Position numbers and translations under genes: made by a program
Shown: piece by piece, positions 24,516 to 34,127 of the stretch
Layout of the letters: every line of letters begins with the position of its first letter
Position numbering within the stretch: position 1 is the stretch's first letter
DNA from: a virus
Virus record (IMG/VR): IMGVR_UViG_3300049811_000497
Span: 1 to 51,519 of that record
DNA length: 51,519 nucleotides
Reading direction: 5' to 3' (one strand)
Notes under the pieces: model-generated
What the model was told of the DNA's origin: nothing
The model's input: the letters and a program-made list of their open reading frames with translations, nothing else
The model's database searches: none

Positions 24516-26810
24516 ATGGGAATAGATCCTATTTCTTTAGCAGTTGGGGCAGTTGTTTTTATAGCAAGTGCTTTACTATCGTATGCTCTTTATAAGCCCA
24601 ACATACAGCAACCTAGCATAAAAGCATCAGGTCTGGATGACTTTAACATAACTAGGGCTTCTGAAGGATCACCTTACCCCATTATTTTTGGAAAAGTTAA
24701 GATTTCTGGAAATATAATATGGTACGGAAATCTTTTAACAAAAAAGCAGAAATCTGATTCAGGTGGAAAAGGTGGGGGAGGCGGAGAAACCACCACTGGA
24801 TTTCATTATTATCTTGATTGCTGGCAAACAATTTGTCGTGGTCCTGCTAGGGTTATTGGGATATATAAAGAAAATAAGCAATTTGTCACATCTGAGCTTA
24901 ACCCTACGTGGTCTGGGGTTATGGCTGATGAAGGTGATGGAAGGCAAACAACAACCATGACCATCAACAAAGGGAATGGTGTTTCTAATTTTACATTGAA
25001 TCTTGAGTATTTTGCCCCATTAAAAAATGTTTGTTCTGTAAGCATGAGAAAGGTTTTTTGTGGATCAGGCACTACTTTTCCCACTTTTCATTGGGTAGTG
25101 CAGTGCGATTATCCTACTTGGTGGTCAAATCCCACAACAGGCTGGAATCCAGCTAATGCCATTTATTTCATACTTACTGATGTTGGTGTTTCTGGGACGG
25201 ATATAGATTCTGCTTCTTTTGCATCTTCTGCCACTTATTGGTTTAATAAGGGGTATGGGATAAATATGGCTATAGGAACTCAAGGAAAGGTAAGAGAGGT
25301 AATTGAGAAAATACTTGCCCCTCTTGGAGGTTTTTATTTTGAATCTGGTGGTAAACATTACATAAGTCCTGGAGATCCTTACGAAGCTGCTTATGGCACT
25401 ATTGTCGATGATTTTAGAAAATTTGTTATTTCTAGAAGGTCATGGGACGATACTATAAATGATCTTAAAGCCACTTTCACTCAGGAAAATAAGGATTTTA
25501 CGGAAAGAACTTCTGTTGTTCAAAATTCTGCAAGCATTAACATGTTAGGGATGATTTACACAAAAACTTATGATTTATCTCTTTTCAATAATTTAGCTAC
25601 TACCCAGAGAAGAATGGGGGAATTGATAAAAACTGAAAGTTATCCTTATGCTGAAGTAGAATTTGTTACTGATTTGGCGTATATGAATTTAACTGAGGGA
25701 AGAATTGTAAATCTGACAAATTCTGAACTCGGTATAACAAATATGGGTGTTAGAGTAATAAAAAAGAGTTTGCAGAATATTGATTCCAATGAGTTAATAT
25801 TCAATGGCGTACAAGTAGCAGAAACTCTTTTTGATGATAAATGGGTTAATATAGGAACTGGATCTGATAATTGGGTACGTGAGGTTCAATCCCCGGTTAA
25901 TCTTTCTAAATTAAGAATAATGGAGGTTCCTAGAACGCCATTAACGGATATGCCTACGGTTATGGTTTTAGCAGCCAGAGAAACAGAGTATGAGATAGAA
26001 TTTATTTTGTACTATACTCCTGATGGAAATAACTACACTCCGGTTAAAAAGTTTTCAGCTTTTAGTATGTACGCCACTCTTAAAGCTGCATATTCTGCAA
26101 ACACACATGATATTGATGATTCTGATACTGGAATTCTGATACAGTATTTTAAAAGCACATATGAAGTAGATTCTTTATCAAGATCAGGATTGTTCAGCAC
26201 AGACAGATTTTTAATTATAGACAATGAGATAATGAAGTTCCAGACAGTGGTTTTGAATGGTGATGGTACGGCCACTTTGAAGGGTATAATTCGTGGTGTT
26301 TTAAATACCACCAAGTCTTCCCATTCTGTTAATGCTGCGGTTTGGATCGTGGATGATCCAGATTGTACTTGGACTCCTTTGGATGGAAATATTGCGGGTT
26401 ATTATAAGGTTTGTGCTAGAAACATTGTGGGAACTTACCCTATAGCTTCTGCTACAGCTATAAACGTATCTGCTTCCACTTTGGCTCAAAAACCATTTGC
26501 AATTTCTCGTGTTTCTGCAACCAGAGTTGGTTCTTCCGTTTCTTTCTTGGTTTGTGTGAGGGATATGACAACTACTGGTGCTGGTGTTGCTCCTTCAACA
26601 TCATTTGTCACCAATTCTGACACAGATGTAATTATTGAATGGAAATTGAGCACTGATTCTGTGTGGACTATCCTTCCTGTACAAACTGGCACTTTTGCAG
26701 TAACTAATGCTGCAAGTTTCACGGTGAATGTTAGAGCTAAAGAATTTGGAATATATACGTCTACGGTGAACTTGACCGTTGGAGCAACAGATGGAAACTA
26801 CACGGTTTAG
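24516..26810 (+). CDS. Tail tip/host-specificity protein (J/GTA gp15-like)
   Basis: 764 residues. It begins with a hydrophobic stretch (SLAVGAVVFIASALLSYAL) and then ITRASEGSPYPIIFGKVKISG, the standard N-terminus of phage tail tip proteins. The central region (SRRSWDDTINDLKATFTQE; MGELIKTESYPYAEVEFVT) matches the hub domain of these proteins, and FLIIDNEIMKFQTV with LKGIIRGVLNT is another recurring segment. The last 130 residues look like fibronectin-III-type beta domains. It assembles at the tube end under the peptidase gene product and carries fibres. A Gly-rich loop of seven glycines in nine residues lies near residue 86. Confidence 0.85.
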   Translation: MGIDPISLAVGAVVFIASALLSYALYKPNIQQPSIKASGLDDFNITRASEGSPYPIIFGKVKISGNIIWYGNLLTKKQKSDSGGKGGGGGETTTGFHYYLDCWQTICRGPARVIGIYKENKQFVTSELNPTWSGVMADEGDGRQTTTMTINKGNGVSNFTLNLEYFAPLKNVCSVSMRKVFCGSGTTFPTFHWVVQCDYPTWWSNPTTGWNPANAIYFILTDVGVSGTDIDSASFASSATYWFNKGYGINMAIGTQGKVREVIEKILAPLGGFYFESGGKHYISPGDPYEAAYGTIVDDFRKFVISRRSWDDTINDLKATFTQENKDFTERTSVVQNSASINMLGMIYTKTYDLSLFNNLATTQRRMGELIKTESYPYAEVEFVTDLAYMNLTEGRIVNLTNSELGITNMGVRVIKKSLQNIDSNELIFNGVQVAETLFDDKWVNIGTGSDNWVREVQSPVNLSKLRIMEVPRTPLTDMPTVMVLAARETEYEIEFILYYTPDGNNYTPVKKFSAFSMYATLKAAYSANTHDIDDSDTGILIQYFKSTYEVDSLSRSGLFSTDRFLIIDNEIMKFQTVVLNGDGTATLKGIIRGVLNTTKSSHSVNAAVWIVDDPDCTWTPLDGNIAGYYKVCARNIVGTYPIASATAINVSASTLAQKPFAISRVSATRVGSSVSFLVCVRDMTTTGAGVAPSTSFVTNSDTDVIIEWKLSTDSVWTILPVQTGTFAVTNAASFTVNVRAKEFGIYTSTVNLTVGATDGNYTV

Positions 26811-26819
26811 GGGGATTAA

Positions 26820-27332
26820 ATGTCAATTCTAAATCCAAGCAAATTAGAAACCGTAGATTACGGTCAACAGTTTTGGCAAGCTATTCTGTCTTCAAATGCT
26901 CAGAAATTGAATGATTATTTTAATAAGATTTCTGGTCTTTGGGATGGTACAGCTACTAATGGGCAGACGGTTGTTTGGGATAATGCACTTGGTAAATGGA
27001 AACCATCTAACGTCCCATATCCTGTTCCACAAGCAGCAGTTACCGTTACTATAGGTGCTGGAGCAGATACAACGATAAATACGGCTTCTTCTAAGTCATT
27101 TGTTTTAACTTTGACAAAAGCCACAAATCTTGTTTTTTCTAACTTTTCTTCAGGAATGGTTATAGATTTGTTTTTGATTCAAGATAGTACAGGTGGTTGG
27201 ACTATAACATCCACAGGAAATAATATCATTGGAACAATTCAAACAACGGCAAACATTTATACTTGGTTGAGAGTTTGTAGGGTAGGATCGGTAACTTATC
27301 TGAATGTTGTTGGAAACTTTACCGCACTTTAA
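26820..27332 (+). CDS. Tail fibre-associated protein, unknown function
   Basis: 170 residues. An N-terminal helical part (YGQQFWQAILSSNAQKLNDYFN) is followed by beta-rich sequence with TNLVFSNFSSGMVIDLFLIQD and TITSTGNNIIG, which resembles repeated sequence at the start of the following 1680-residue protein (TNPDQMTEVSIIK region). Located between the tip protein and receptor-binding genes, so likely an adaptor or short fibre domain. GGGGATTA (26811-26818) serves as ribosome-binding site. Confidence 0.55.
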   Translation: MSILNPSKLETVDYGQQFWQAILSSNAQKLNDYFNKISGLWDGTATNGQTVVWDNALGKWKPSNVPYPVPQAAVTVTIGAGADTTINTASSKSFVLTLTKATNLVFSNFSSGMVIDLFLIQDSTGGWTITSTGNNIIGTIQTTANIYTWLRVCRVGSVTYLNVVGNFTAL

Positions 27333-27341
27333 GGATTAATT

Positions 27342-30300
27342 ATGCCAATTGATACCGATGTACAATCATTTACTGAAGAAAATTCCAATATTACAGATTG
27401 TAATACTAAAATAACTCAATTGCAGCCTTTGGTATTGAACACTGCTTTAACTTCTTCTGATAATAATAGAATTCCTGTTAGGCGTTCTGGTGTTTGGTCA
27501 ATTGAAGGGGAAGAGGCTTATAACGGCCAAATACAGGATTTTGGTAATATAAGTGGGGATGTTATTTTAACAATGAATGGCAGTTCTTGCTTAACTGCGA
27601 TGACGGCCACAATCATTGGAAATACCTTCATTACTGGGTTTGGTGCCAATTTTCTTGCTGGCGTAGTTTATACACTTTTCTTGAAACAAAATGGAACTGG
27701 AGGATTTTCTGTTCGTTGGCCCTATGGTGCCTCTATTCTGAAATCTGTTGGCACCAATCCTGATCAAATGACAGAAGTTAGCATAATTAAATTGCCTTCT
27801 GGTAAAGTTTTTATCAAGTGTGAGGCTTTTAGAAACACAACAGATATCGGTGCTGTAATCAAGGAATTTGAATTACCTACGATAACTTATCCAGATGAGT
27901 CGATAGCCCCTTTACAATTTACTTGGGTTAAGTCCTCGGCTGTTTCTTATGGCGGAATTCTGTCTGGACTGTTTTCTGATTGGGAAATTGCGGATGATTC
28001 TTTATACACCAATTTACTTTTTTCATCCTATAACAATACAGTAGATTTGAGTTCTATACAGGTAGTTCTTAATCAGTCTGGGACAGCCTACATGAGGACT
28101 AGATATGGTGGAAGTATAGGAGGAACACCTGTTCTTTCTTCTTGGGACGAGGCTGTGGTTGAATTGCAGTTGTTAGGTAGTGGAGGAGATGATTATTGGG
28201 ATCAAACTGTTTTGTGTCTAAATGCTAATAAATATACTTCAGATATACATAAAATAGTTGATGATAAGGGGTATTTTAAATTTACATCTTATGGTACTGT
28301 AAGACCTGTAAGTGTTGGGGATAAAATTGCTTATAGATTCAATGGAGCACAGGATCTTTTGTACACACCGGATTCTATTGCTTTTAGACCGACAACTGAA
28401 AATTTCACTTTAGAGTTCTTTTTCTCTGCTGATTCTGTCTTAGGGTCTACCAGATTTATTTTTACAAAATCAATATCAACTGGTTACACACCTTTGGTCA
28501 TTTCTGTAAAAGATAATGGCAAAATTGAATGCACGTTTTATATGACTAATATGTCATATTTTAGTTTATTATCACTTTCTTCATTAACAGTTTCCCAAAT
28601 ATACCATGTGGCTATTGTTCGTAATGGATCTTCTTTTAAATTATTTTTGGACGGAGTTCTTCAGCAAGAACAAACACAGGATGTGACTTTATTTTCAGAT
28701 CCTTCCCATCCATTATGTTTTGGGTGCTCTTCCGATTATTTATACAGATTTATTGGATACATATACTCTTTTCGTATAACAAAAAATATTGCCAGATATG
28801 GTTCTAATTTTTCTGTTGATACAGACAAACCATATTTTGTAACAGGAAATTCTTGGTGGGTTCCTGAGCCGAAAGTTATAGGAAACAGCAAATTTCTGGA
28901 TTATGAAAATTGGGAAAAAGTTGAGTGTTTAGTAAATGGTTATGGTATTGCAGATTCAACATCTATTATTGATGATTCTGGAAAGAATATAACTGTAGGT
29001 GGTAACACCAAAATAGATGTTACTTCCAATTTATCTTCTATAGTTTTTGATGGCAATGGTGACTATTTATTTGTTGGGAATGGTAGTGATTTTAATTTTC
29101 TTCATAATGGTACACAAAACTGGACTGTAGATTTTTGGTTTAAACCAGATGTTGTAGCTAATGATGGCATTTTTGATACCTGTGAGGGTAGTAGTTCATA
29201 CTATGGTATTTCGTGCTATTTTCATGGTTCCAATGGAAAATTGGTTCTAATGATAACAAGAGCAACTGGAAGCCCATCGTCTGGGTATTTAAGCGGGGAA
29301 TTCAATTATGTTTTTACAGCAGGAACACTATACCATGTAGCAATTACCTTGGATTGGTCTTTATCTACTGATAATGCAAAGTTATTTGTTAACGGAACTC
29401 AGCAAGCTTCAATAACGAAGCAGGCTTATGATCCTAGTCCTTACAATAGCAGGGCTGAACTTATGGTCGGTGGTTTTGGTACGGCCTACCCCACCTACAT
29501 GTTTCAAGGAAAAATTTATTCCTTTAGGGTATCTAGATTTTTAAGATATTCTTCTAATTTTACTGTTGATTCTACCAGACCTTATTTCCCCTCTAAACCA
29601 AAAGTTCAGAATTGGGCAAATACTTCACTTCTTATCAACGCTATCGGCCTTGAAGCAAATTCAACTGATATTCGTGATCAGAAAGGAAACGCTGTCTCTG
29701 TTTATGGTGATGCCAAAATAGCTGTAGATTCAAATGGTTTGAGTTATATCAATTTTGACGGTTCTGGTGATTACTTATCAACCCCGCAGAATGCTGATTT
29801 GTATTCTTTGGGGACATCCGATTTTACAATGGAGGTTATTTTTTCTGTAGGATCTTTAGGCGCTGAACGTGGGCTAATAGCATCATACTCTTCTTGGAGC
29901 AGCATATTAGCATTTTACTTGGTTGTGAACTCCACTGGAACAGTCAGATTTTATGCTGGAAACTCCATACCAATTAATTTGGTAACGGTAACAGCTTTGA
30001 ATATATCAGATTTATATCATGTTGCGGTTTCCAGAGTTAGTGGAATAACTTCCATTTATATAAATGGAATAAATTCAGCTTCAACTAGTAATGCAGCAAC
30101 AATAACTAATACCTCTGAGGTTAGGATAGGAACATCATTTGGGGGTGAGCTTTTTAACGGTAAAATTTACTCCTGCCGCATCACAAAGGGCAAAGCCCTC
30201 TACACCTCTAATTTCTATGTGGATTTAACCAACCCATATTTCCCTGCCGTTGATAGTATTTCTGATCTCTGGCTTGATGCCAACGACTATTCAAAATTGA

Positions 30301-32384
30301 CTCTGGCAACAGGTGTTTCTCAGATTAGTGATAAATCCTATAATGATCGTCACGCAACACAAGGAACAACTACGGCACAGCCAGCTTTGGTTCAGAATGC
30401 ACAGAACGGGCTGATGGCTTTGAATTTTGATGGCACTGACGATTATCTTACTTTGGGCACAGCTTTAGGCAAACCTTCATCGTGGTTTGTTCTTGCCGTT
30501 TGTAAATTTGATGTCATTACTGGAAGCAGAGCCGTTTTGTGTTCTACAGATAGTGTAGGAAGTGCAGTAAATACAAGCGTATGTTTGTGCATATATACAG
30601 GATATGCAAATAAACTATTTTATCAGTTTGGTAACGGATCTGTTGCATCTTATGGATACACAAATGATGATGCCCCAAATAATGTTTTTTCTCTTATTTC
30701 TCAGGAATTTGTTTCTGGGGAAAACTATACAAGATATTATGTTGATGGTGGGGGTATTGAGCCTGTTACCAAATCTTCAACAGCAGCAACTTCCACATCA
30801 GCAGGAACCGTTTACGCCTTTTCTATAGGAAGGCTTGGTGAATACAACGGTAACTATTTGGATGGTAGTGTTTGTGAAATTTATCTAATTAAGTCAAATA
30901 TCTCTGATTTTTTAAAAAATACTATACATGGTTACGCTGCCCATAAATGGGGATTAACTGATAATCTCCCCACCAATCATCCATATAAAAATAATGCCCC
31001 TACTGAAGATTACAGGACCGATGATTATTGGTATTCTACTGTTTTGTGTATCAATGCTTCTGATATAAAGAAACCTTCTGATATTTTTGATTCCAGAAGT
31101 ATGAATAAAGTAGTGGTTTATGGGGATACAAAAGCTCTAGTCGATTCTAATAATAGAGCTTACATTAATTTTGACGGAACTGGGGACTATATTACTGTAA
31201 ATTCTTCTTTTGGCCTTTCTAGCTCCAATTGGACTATTGAGTTTTTTGCAGAAATTACCTCTTATAGTTCGTCTGTATCATACTCTACTATAATTCTGGA
31301 TAATTATCTTGGTGCGGCAGGATGGCAGATTTTTATAGATTTTACTGGTAAGTTGAAAATGTATGTATCTGGTGTAGGGGTTCTTTCTGGGTCTTGTGAT
31401 ATAATTACTGGGGAATTACATCATTATGCAATAGTTCGTTATGGAAATACTTTGTATTTTTATAGGGATGGTGTTTTAGGGACATCTTGCTCAATATCTG
31501 CAACTATATCCTGTTCTGGGCTAGCTTCTATTTTTTATGGTAATTCTGTGTACACAACTGGTAAGATTTATGGTTTTGAGATAACTAAACAAATAGCGAG
31601 ATATACAAGTGGTTTTGGTGCAAATTTATCAACCCCTTATTTTCCGAAAAAACCAAAAATTGATATAGATTTGTCCCCTGACGCTTGGTTCGATAGTTCA
31701 GATTTATCTACCATAGTTCTTGATTCTGGGGGTAGAATTTCTCAGTGGAAGGACAAGAGTGGTAATAATTACCACGCCAATCAGACGATTGGTGCAAACA
31801 GACCAGTCATATCTTCTGATTTTATAAAAGGAAACAAATCCATTTATTTTGATGGTTCTTCAAGATTTTTAACATTAGGAACAGTTTTAGGTACTACAAA
31901 ACCATCTAATTTTTCTGTCTTTGTTGTTGGCAGGTTTATTGGTACATCTTCTGCAACGGTTATGTGTGGATCTGGGGATTCTGGTGGACAAAGCTCTCTT
32001 TATTGGGGAAACATACAAACAGCCAGAATAGCAAATGATGGTAAGATTGAGTACAGTATTGGAAACGGGTCTACTTATGCTTATGGAAGAACAACAAATT
32101 CTGTAATATCTACCAATATTTGGTTTTCTGGTGGTTGGACATATTCTGGTGGAAATAAACCTAAATGGTATAAAGATGGTTTAGAGGTTCCGGTTACATA
32201 TGAAACTGGGTCTGCTACGACATGTGGAGGAACGGCCTACTCTTTTAGTCTTGGTAGAGCTGGAGAATATAATGGCCAATATTTGAATGGTAATATTTGT
32301 GAAGCGCTTATTTTTAAAAGAGCTTTAACTCAACAAGAAATTTTGGCTGCCAACAATTACTTTAAAAATAAGTGGGGTGTTTAA
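27342..32384 (+). CDS. Large tail fibre with six LamG-like domains
   Basis: 1680 residues. After an N-terminal attachment part (1-280), six concanavalin A/LamG-like jelly rolls follow. Four are of one type (about 283-501, 523-752, 756-969, 1225-1439), each with an FDGxGDY or FNGAQD strand, a YHVAI/HYAIV strand, and an IYSFRITKxIARYxSNF-type ending. Two are of another type (about 973-1206 and 1443-1680), each with LDANDYSKL or FDSSDLSTI, a QWKDKSGNNYHA-type segment, LNFDGTDDYLTLG and ending CE-I-L-K----KNxxxxYxxxKWG. Such folds bind carbohydrate, so this is the best candidate for receptor binding. Confidence 0.85.
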   Translation: MPIDTDVQSFTEENSNITDCNTKITQLQPLVLNTALTSSDNNRIPVRRSGVWSIEGEEAYNGQIQDFGNISGDVILTMNGSSCLTAMTATIIGNTFITGFGANFLAGVVYTLFLKQNGTGGFSVRWPYGASILKSVGTNPDQMTEVSIIKLPSGKVFIKCEAFRNTTDIGAVIKEFELPTITYPDESIAPLQFTWVKSSAVSYGGILSGLFSDWEIADDSLYTNLLFSSYNNTVDLSSIQVVLNQSGTAYMRTRYGGSIGGTPVLSSWDEAVVELQLLGSGGDDYWDQTVLCLNANKYTSDIHKIVDDKGYFKFTSYGTVRPVSVGDKIAYRFNGAQDLLYTPDSIAFRPTTENFTLEFFFSADSVLGSTRFIFTKSISTGYTPLVISVKDNGKIECTFYMTNMSYFSLLSLSSLTVSQIYHVAIVRNGSSFKLFLDGVLQQEQTQDVTLFSDPSHPLCFGCSSDYLYRFIGYIYSFRITKNIARYGSNFSVDTDKPYFVTGNSWWVPEPKVIGNSKFLDYENWEKVECLVNGYGIADSTSIIDDSGKNITVGGNTKIDVTSNLSSIVFDGNGDYLFVGNGSDFNFLHNGTQNWTVDFWFKPDVVANDGIFDTCEGSSSYYGISCYFHGSNGKLVLMITRATGSPSSGYLSGEFNYVFTAGTLYHVAITLDWSLSTDNAKLFVNGTQQASITKQAYDPSPYNSRAELMVGGFGTAYPTYMFQGKIYSFRVSRFLRYSSNFTVDSTRPYFPSKPKVQNWANTSLLINAIGLEANSTDIRDQKGNAVSVYGDAKIAVDSNGLSYINFDGSGDYLSTPQNADLYSLGTSDFTMEVIFSVGSLGAERGLIASYSSWSSILAFYLVVNSTGTVRFYAGNSIPINLVTVTALNISDLYHVAVSRVSGITSIYINGINSASTSNAATITNTSEVRIGTSFGGELFNGKIYSCRITKGKALYTSNFYVDLTNPYFPAVDSISDLWLDANDYSKLTLATGVSQISDKSYNDRHATQGTTTAQPALVQNAQNGLMALNFDGTDDYLTLGTALGKPSSWFVLAVCKFDVITGSRAVLCSTDSVGSAVNTSVCLCIYTGYANKLFYQFGNGSVASYGYTNDDAPNNVFSLISQEFVSGENYTRYYVDGGGIEPVTKSSTAATSTSAGTVYAFSIGRLGEYNGNYLDGSVCEIYLIKSNISDFLKNTIHGYAAHKWGLTDNLPTNHPYKNNAPTEDYRTDDYWYSTVLCINASDIKKPSDIFDSRSMNKVVVYGDTKALVDSNNRAYINFDGTGDYITVNSSFGLSSSNWTIEFFAEITSYSSSVSYSTIILDNYLGAAGWQIFIDFTGKLKMYVSGVGVLSGSCDIITGELHHYAIVRYGNTLYFYRDGVLGTSCSISATISCSGLASIFYGNSVYTTGKIYGFEITKQIARYTSGFGANLSTPYFPKKPKIDIDLSPDAWFDSSDLSTIVLDSGGRISQWKDKSGNNYHANQTIGANRPVISSDFIKGNKSIYFDGSSRFLTLGTVLGTTKPSNFSVFVVGRFIGTSSATVMCGSGDSGGQSSLYWGNIQTARIANDGKIEYSIGNGSTYAYGRTTNSVISTNIWFSGGWTYSGGNKPKWYKDGLEVPVTYETGSATTCGGTAYSFSLGRAGEYNGQYLNGNICEALIFKRALTQQEILAANNYFKNKWGV

Positions 32385-32944
32385 TGTCTAAAAAAATAAT
32401 TGATAAATCTTCAATCCTTTTAGGAATGGGTGACGTTTATGTTTTGGATGCTGCTGCTGGAAATTACAGTTCCAATACATCAATATCTACAAATTCAAAT
32501 CTTCTTGGTAGGATGGAGAATGTCAGAATTTATTCAAAGAGGGACATAACAGTTACTAAGCAAATTGTTAATGGTCTTATTCATGATGATGACGCTATTG
32601 TAGAAGGTGCTGAGTTCTTTCTGGAATTTAATCTTTATGAGCATACCACAAAAACACAAGCAGCCTTGTTTGGTGGTGCTCTTGTGGACATATCAACGGC
32701 TCTTGGTGCTATTCTAAATAGCCCTAAAAAATTAAGATTTGAAGTAAAATTTACTTTTCCTATCGGAAATAAATACATGTGGTACATTTTTCCAAGATGT
32801 ATTTCAACATCAGAATTGGACTTTGGGCCAACTAATACAGAGGGCCATAAAATGAAAGGTTTATTCAGGGCGTTGCCAGCTACAAATGAACATGCTATTT
32901 GGTACACATCAACAACACCTTGTTTTCATAACTATATAATCTAG
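32384..32944 (+). CDS. Tail tube-like protein in the fibre region (short paralogue)
   Basis: 186 residues from the ATG at 32384, with GGGG (32374-32377) upstream; a TTG at 32372 is less likely. By eye it aligns along its length with the major tail tube protein (9366-10256): SSILLGMGDVYVLDAAAGN against TVAVGLAQIRVGNSAANIA, an early beta region with EGAEFFLEFNLYEHTTK against ETVSLECSFKEITPK, WYIFPRCISTSELDF against HIIFPRANVTSSMEI, and NEHAIWYTS against GGHAVWDSM. It lacks the tube protein's middle domain (about residues 120-200). Its codons are not the highly expressed type. It could form a ring or tip collar, or be a tube-fold accessory of the fibre. Confidence 0.65.
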   Translation: MSKKIIDKSSILLGMGDVYVLDAAAGNYSSNTSISTNSNLLGRMENVRIYSKRDITVTKQIVNGLIHDDDAIVEGAEFFLEFNLYEHTTKTQAALFGGALVDISTALGAILNSPKKLRFEVKFTFPIGNKYMWYIFPRCISTSELDFGPTNTEGHKMKGLFRALPATNEHAIWYTSTTPCFHNYII

Positions 32945-32957
32945 AAGGAGGGTTGCT

Positions 32958-33374
32958 ATGAGGTATCAGTTGTTCTCGGATTTGGATGGTAATTTTGGGA
33001 TTCATTTCTTAGATGATTATGGCAATATTGTTCATGAGATAAAGGAAGATCCAAAGACAAAGAAAAATTTAAGCAGGGAAGAAGCCATTTCTTTGGCAGA
33101 AAAGATTTCTAATCCTCCTCTCCCAAAAACAAAACAAGAGTTTTTTGAATATTTTACAGATGAAGATTTTGAAAAATACATTGAAGCGCAGCAAATAGTA
33201 GACAATAGATATTTTTCTGAGTTGGGTACGGGAATAACTGAAAAGACAAGAAAACTGAAGGTTATTTTCACTAAATTTGATTTACTTCCAAATGTAGATT
33301 TATCTGAAAATGACATAGAAACTTTAAAGATTTTATGTAAAGAATTTAATATAGATGCTATAAAAACTATCTAG
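32958..33374 (+). CDS. Hypothetical protein
   Basis: 138 residues, ATG after AAGGAGGG (32945-32952), one of the strongest ribosome-binding sites here. Starts MRYQLFSDLDGNFGIHFLDD, a beta-hairpin-like stretch seen in several small phage proteins located next to fibres, then becomes helical and charged. No enzyme motif, signal or membrane segment. It follows the tube-like paralogue and precedes the membrane GAF-like gene. Function unknown. Confidence 0.6.
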   Translation: MRYQLFSDLDGNFGIHFLDDYGNIVHEIKEDPKTKKNLSREEAISLAEKISNPPLPKTKQEFFEYFTDEDFEKYIEAQQIVDNRYFSELGTGITEKTRKLKVIFTKFDLLPNVDLSENDIETLKILCKEFNIDAIKTI

Positions 33375-33383
33375 GAGTGTATT

Positions 33384-34127
33384 ATGGAAACACTAATTAA
33401 AGCACTCCCAGACATTATTGCCAAGATATTGTTTTATCCGAATGTATCCATACTGGATAAAATTTTAATTTTCTTTATGGGTATAATTCTTCTTCCATAC
33501 TTAGCGATAGTTTTAACCAAAATTTTAAATTTTTTAAAGAAGATTCAGAATTTTCCTTCTTATCATGATCAGAAAAAAGCTGCTTTGAAAAGCAATTTCC
33601 CAACAAACATACTTAGAAATAAGTATATACAATCTGCTCTTGAGAAAATGGTTTATGAGTCTGGAGGAGATAGAGCTTATGTTATTCAATTTCATAATGG
33701 TGGAGAAAATATTAAGGGAATACCTTTTATTAAGTTTTCTATAACAAATGAATGGTGTCCAATAAATGTCCCAAAAGAGAGCCAAAATTATAAAGATGTT
33801 CCTTTGGGCATTTTTTCTAATTTATGCTATCTGGCTATGAGAAATAAAAAGATGTATTTTTCAGATATAGAGGATCTTAGGACTTTAGATAGCGGATCTT
33901 ACGCAATTTTTAAATCTAAAAAGATAGAATCAGTTTATGTTTCTGGTATTTTTGATCTTCAGGATGCTTTGATAGGTTTGGTGATTTTGGAGCATTTTGA
34001 AAAAACAAATCTTGATTCTGATGAATTATTTGTCTTTGAAAAAACAGTAGGAATTATCTCCGGTCTTGTTCTTTGCAAAGATGGTGAAGATCCGACAACC
34101 TGTTGCTTGGGTGGTACTTGTGAGTAG
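33384..34127 (+). CDS. Membrane-anchored GAF-like domain protein
   Basis: 247 residues. Residues about 25-52 are a strong transmembrane segment (ILIFFMGIILLPYLAIVL). After a basic linker the rest resembles a GAF-type sensor fold: GGDRAYVIQFHNGG, KFSITNEWCPI, a helix with LGIFSNLCYLAMRN, then SGIFDLQDALIGLVILEHFEK, and a closing helix. The last residues contain CCLGGTC. Phage genes of this shape lie near lysis genes, so it may take part in the timing of lysis, act as a holin-like membrane protein, or sense envelope state. The role is inferred; the fold assignment is by eye. Confidence 0.6.
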   Translation: METLIKALPDIIAKILFYPNVSILDKILIFFMGIILLPYLAIVLTKILNFLKKIQNFPSYHDQKKAALKSNFPTNILRNKYIQSALEKMVYESGGDRAYVIQFHNGGENIKGIPFIKFSITNEWCPINVPKESQNYKDVPLGIFSNLCYLAMRNKKMYFSDIEDLRTLDSGSYAIFKSKKIESVYVSGIFDLQDALIGLVILEHFEKTNLDSDELFVFEKTVGIISGLVLCKDGEDPTTCCLGGTCE

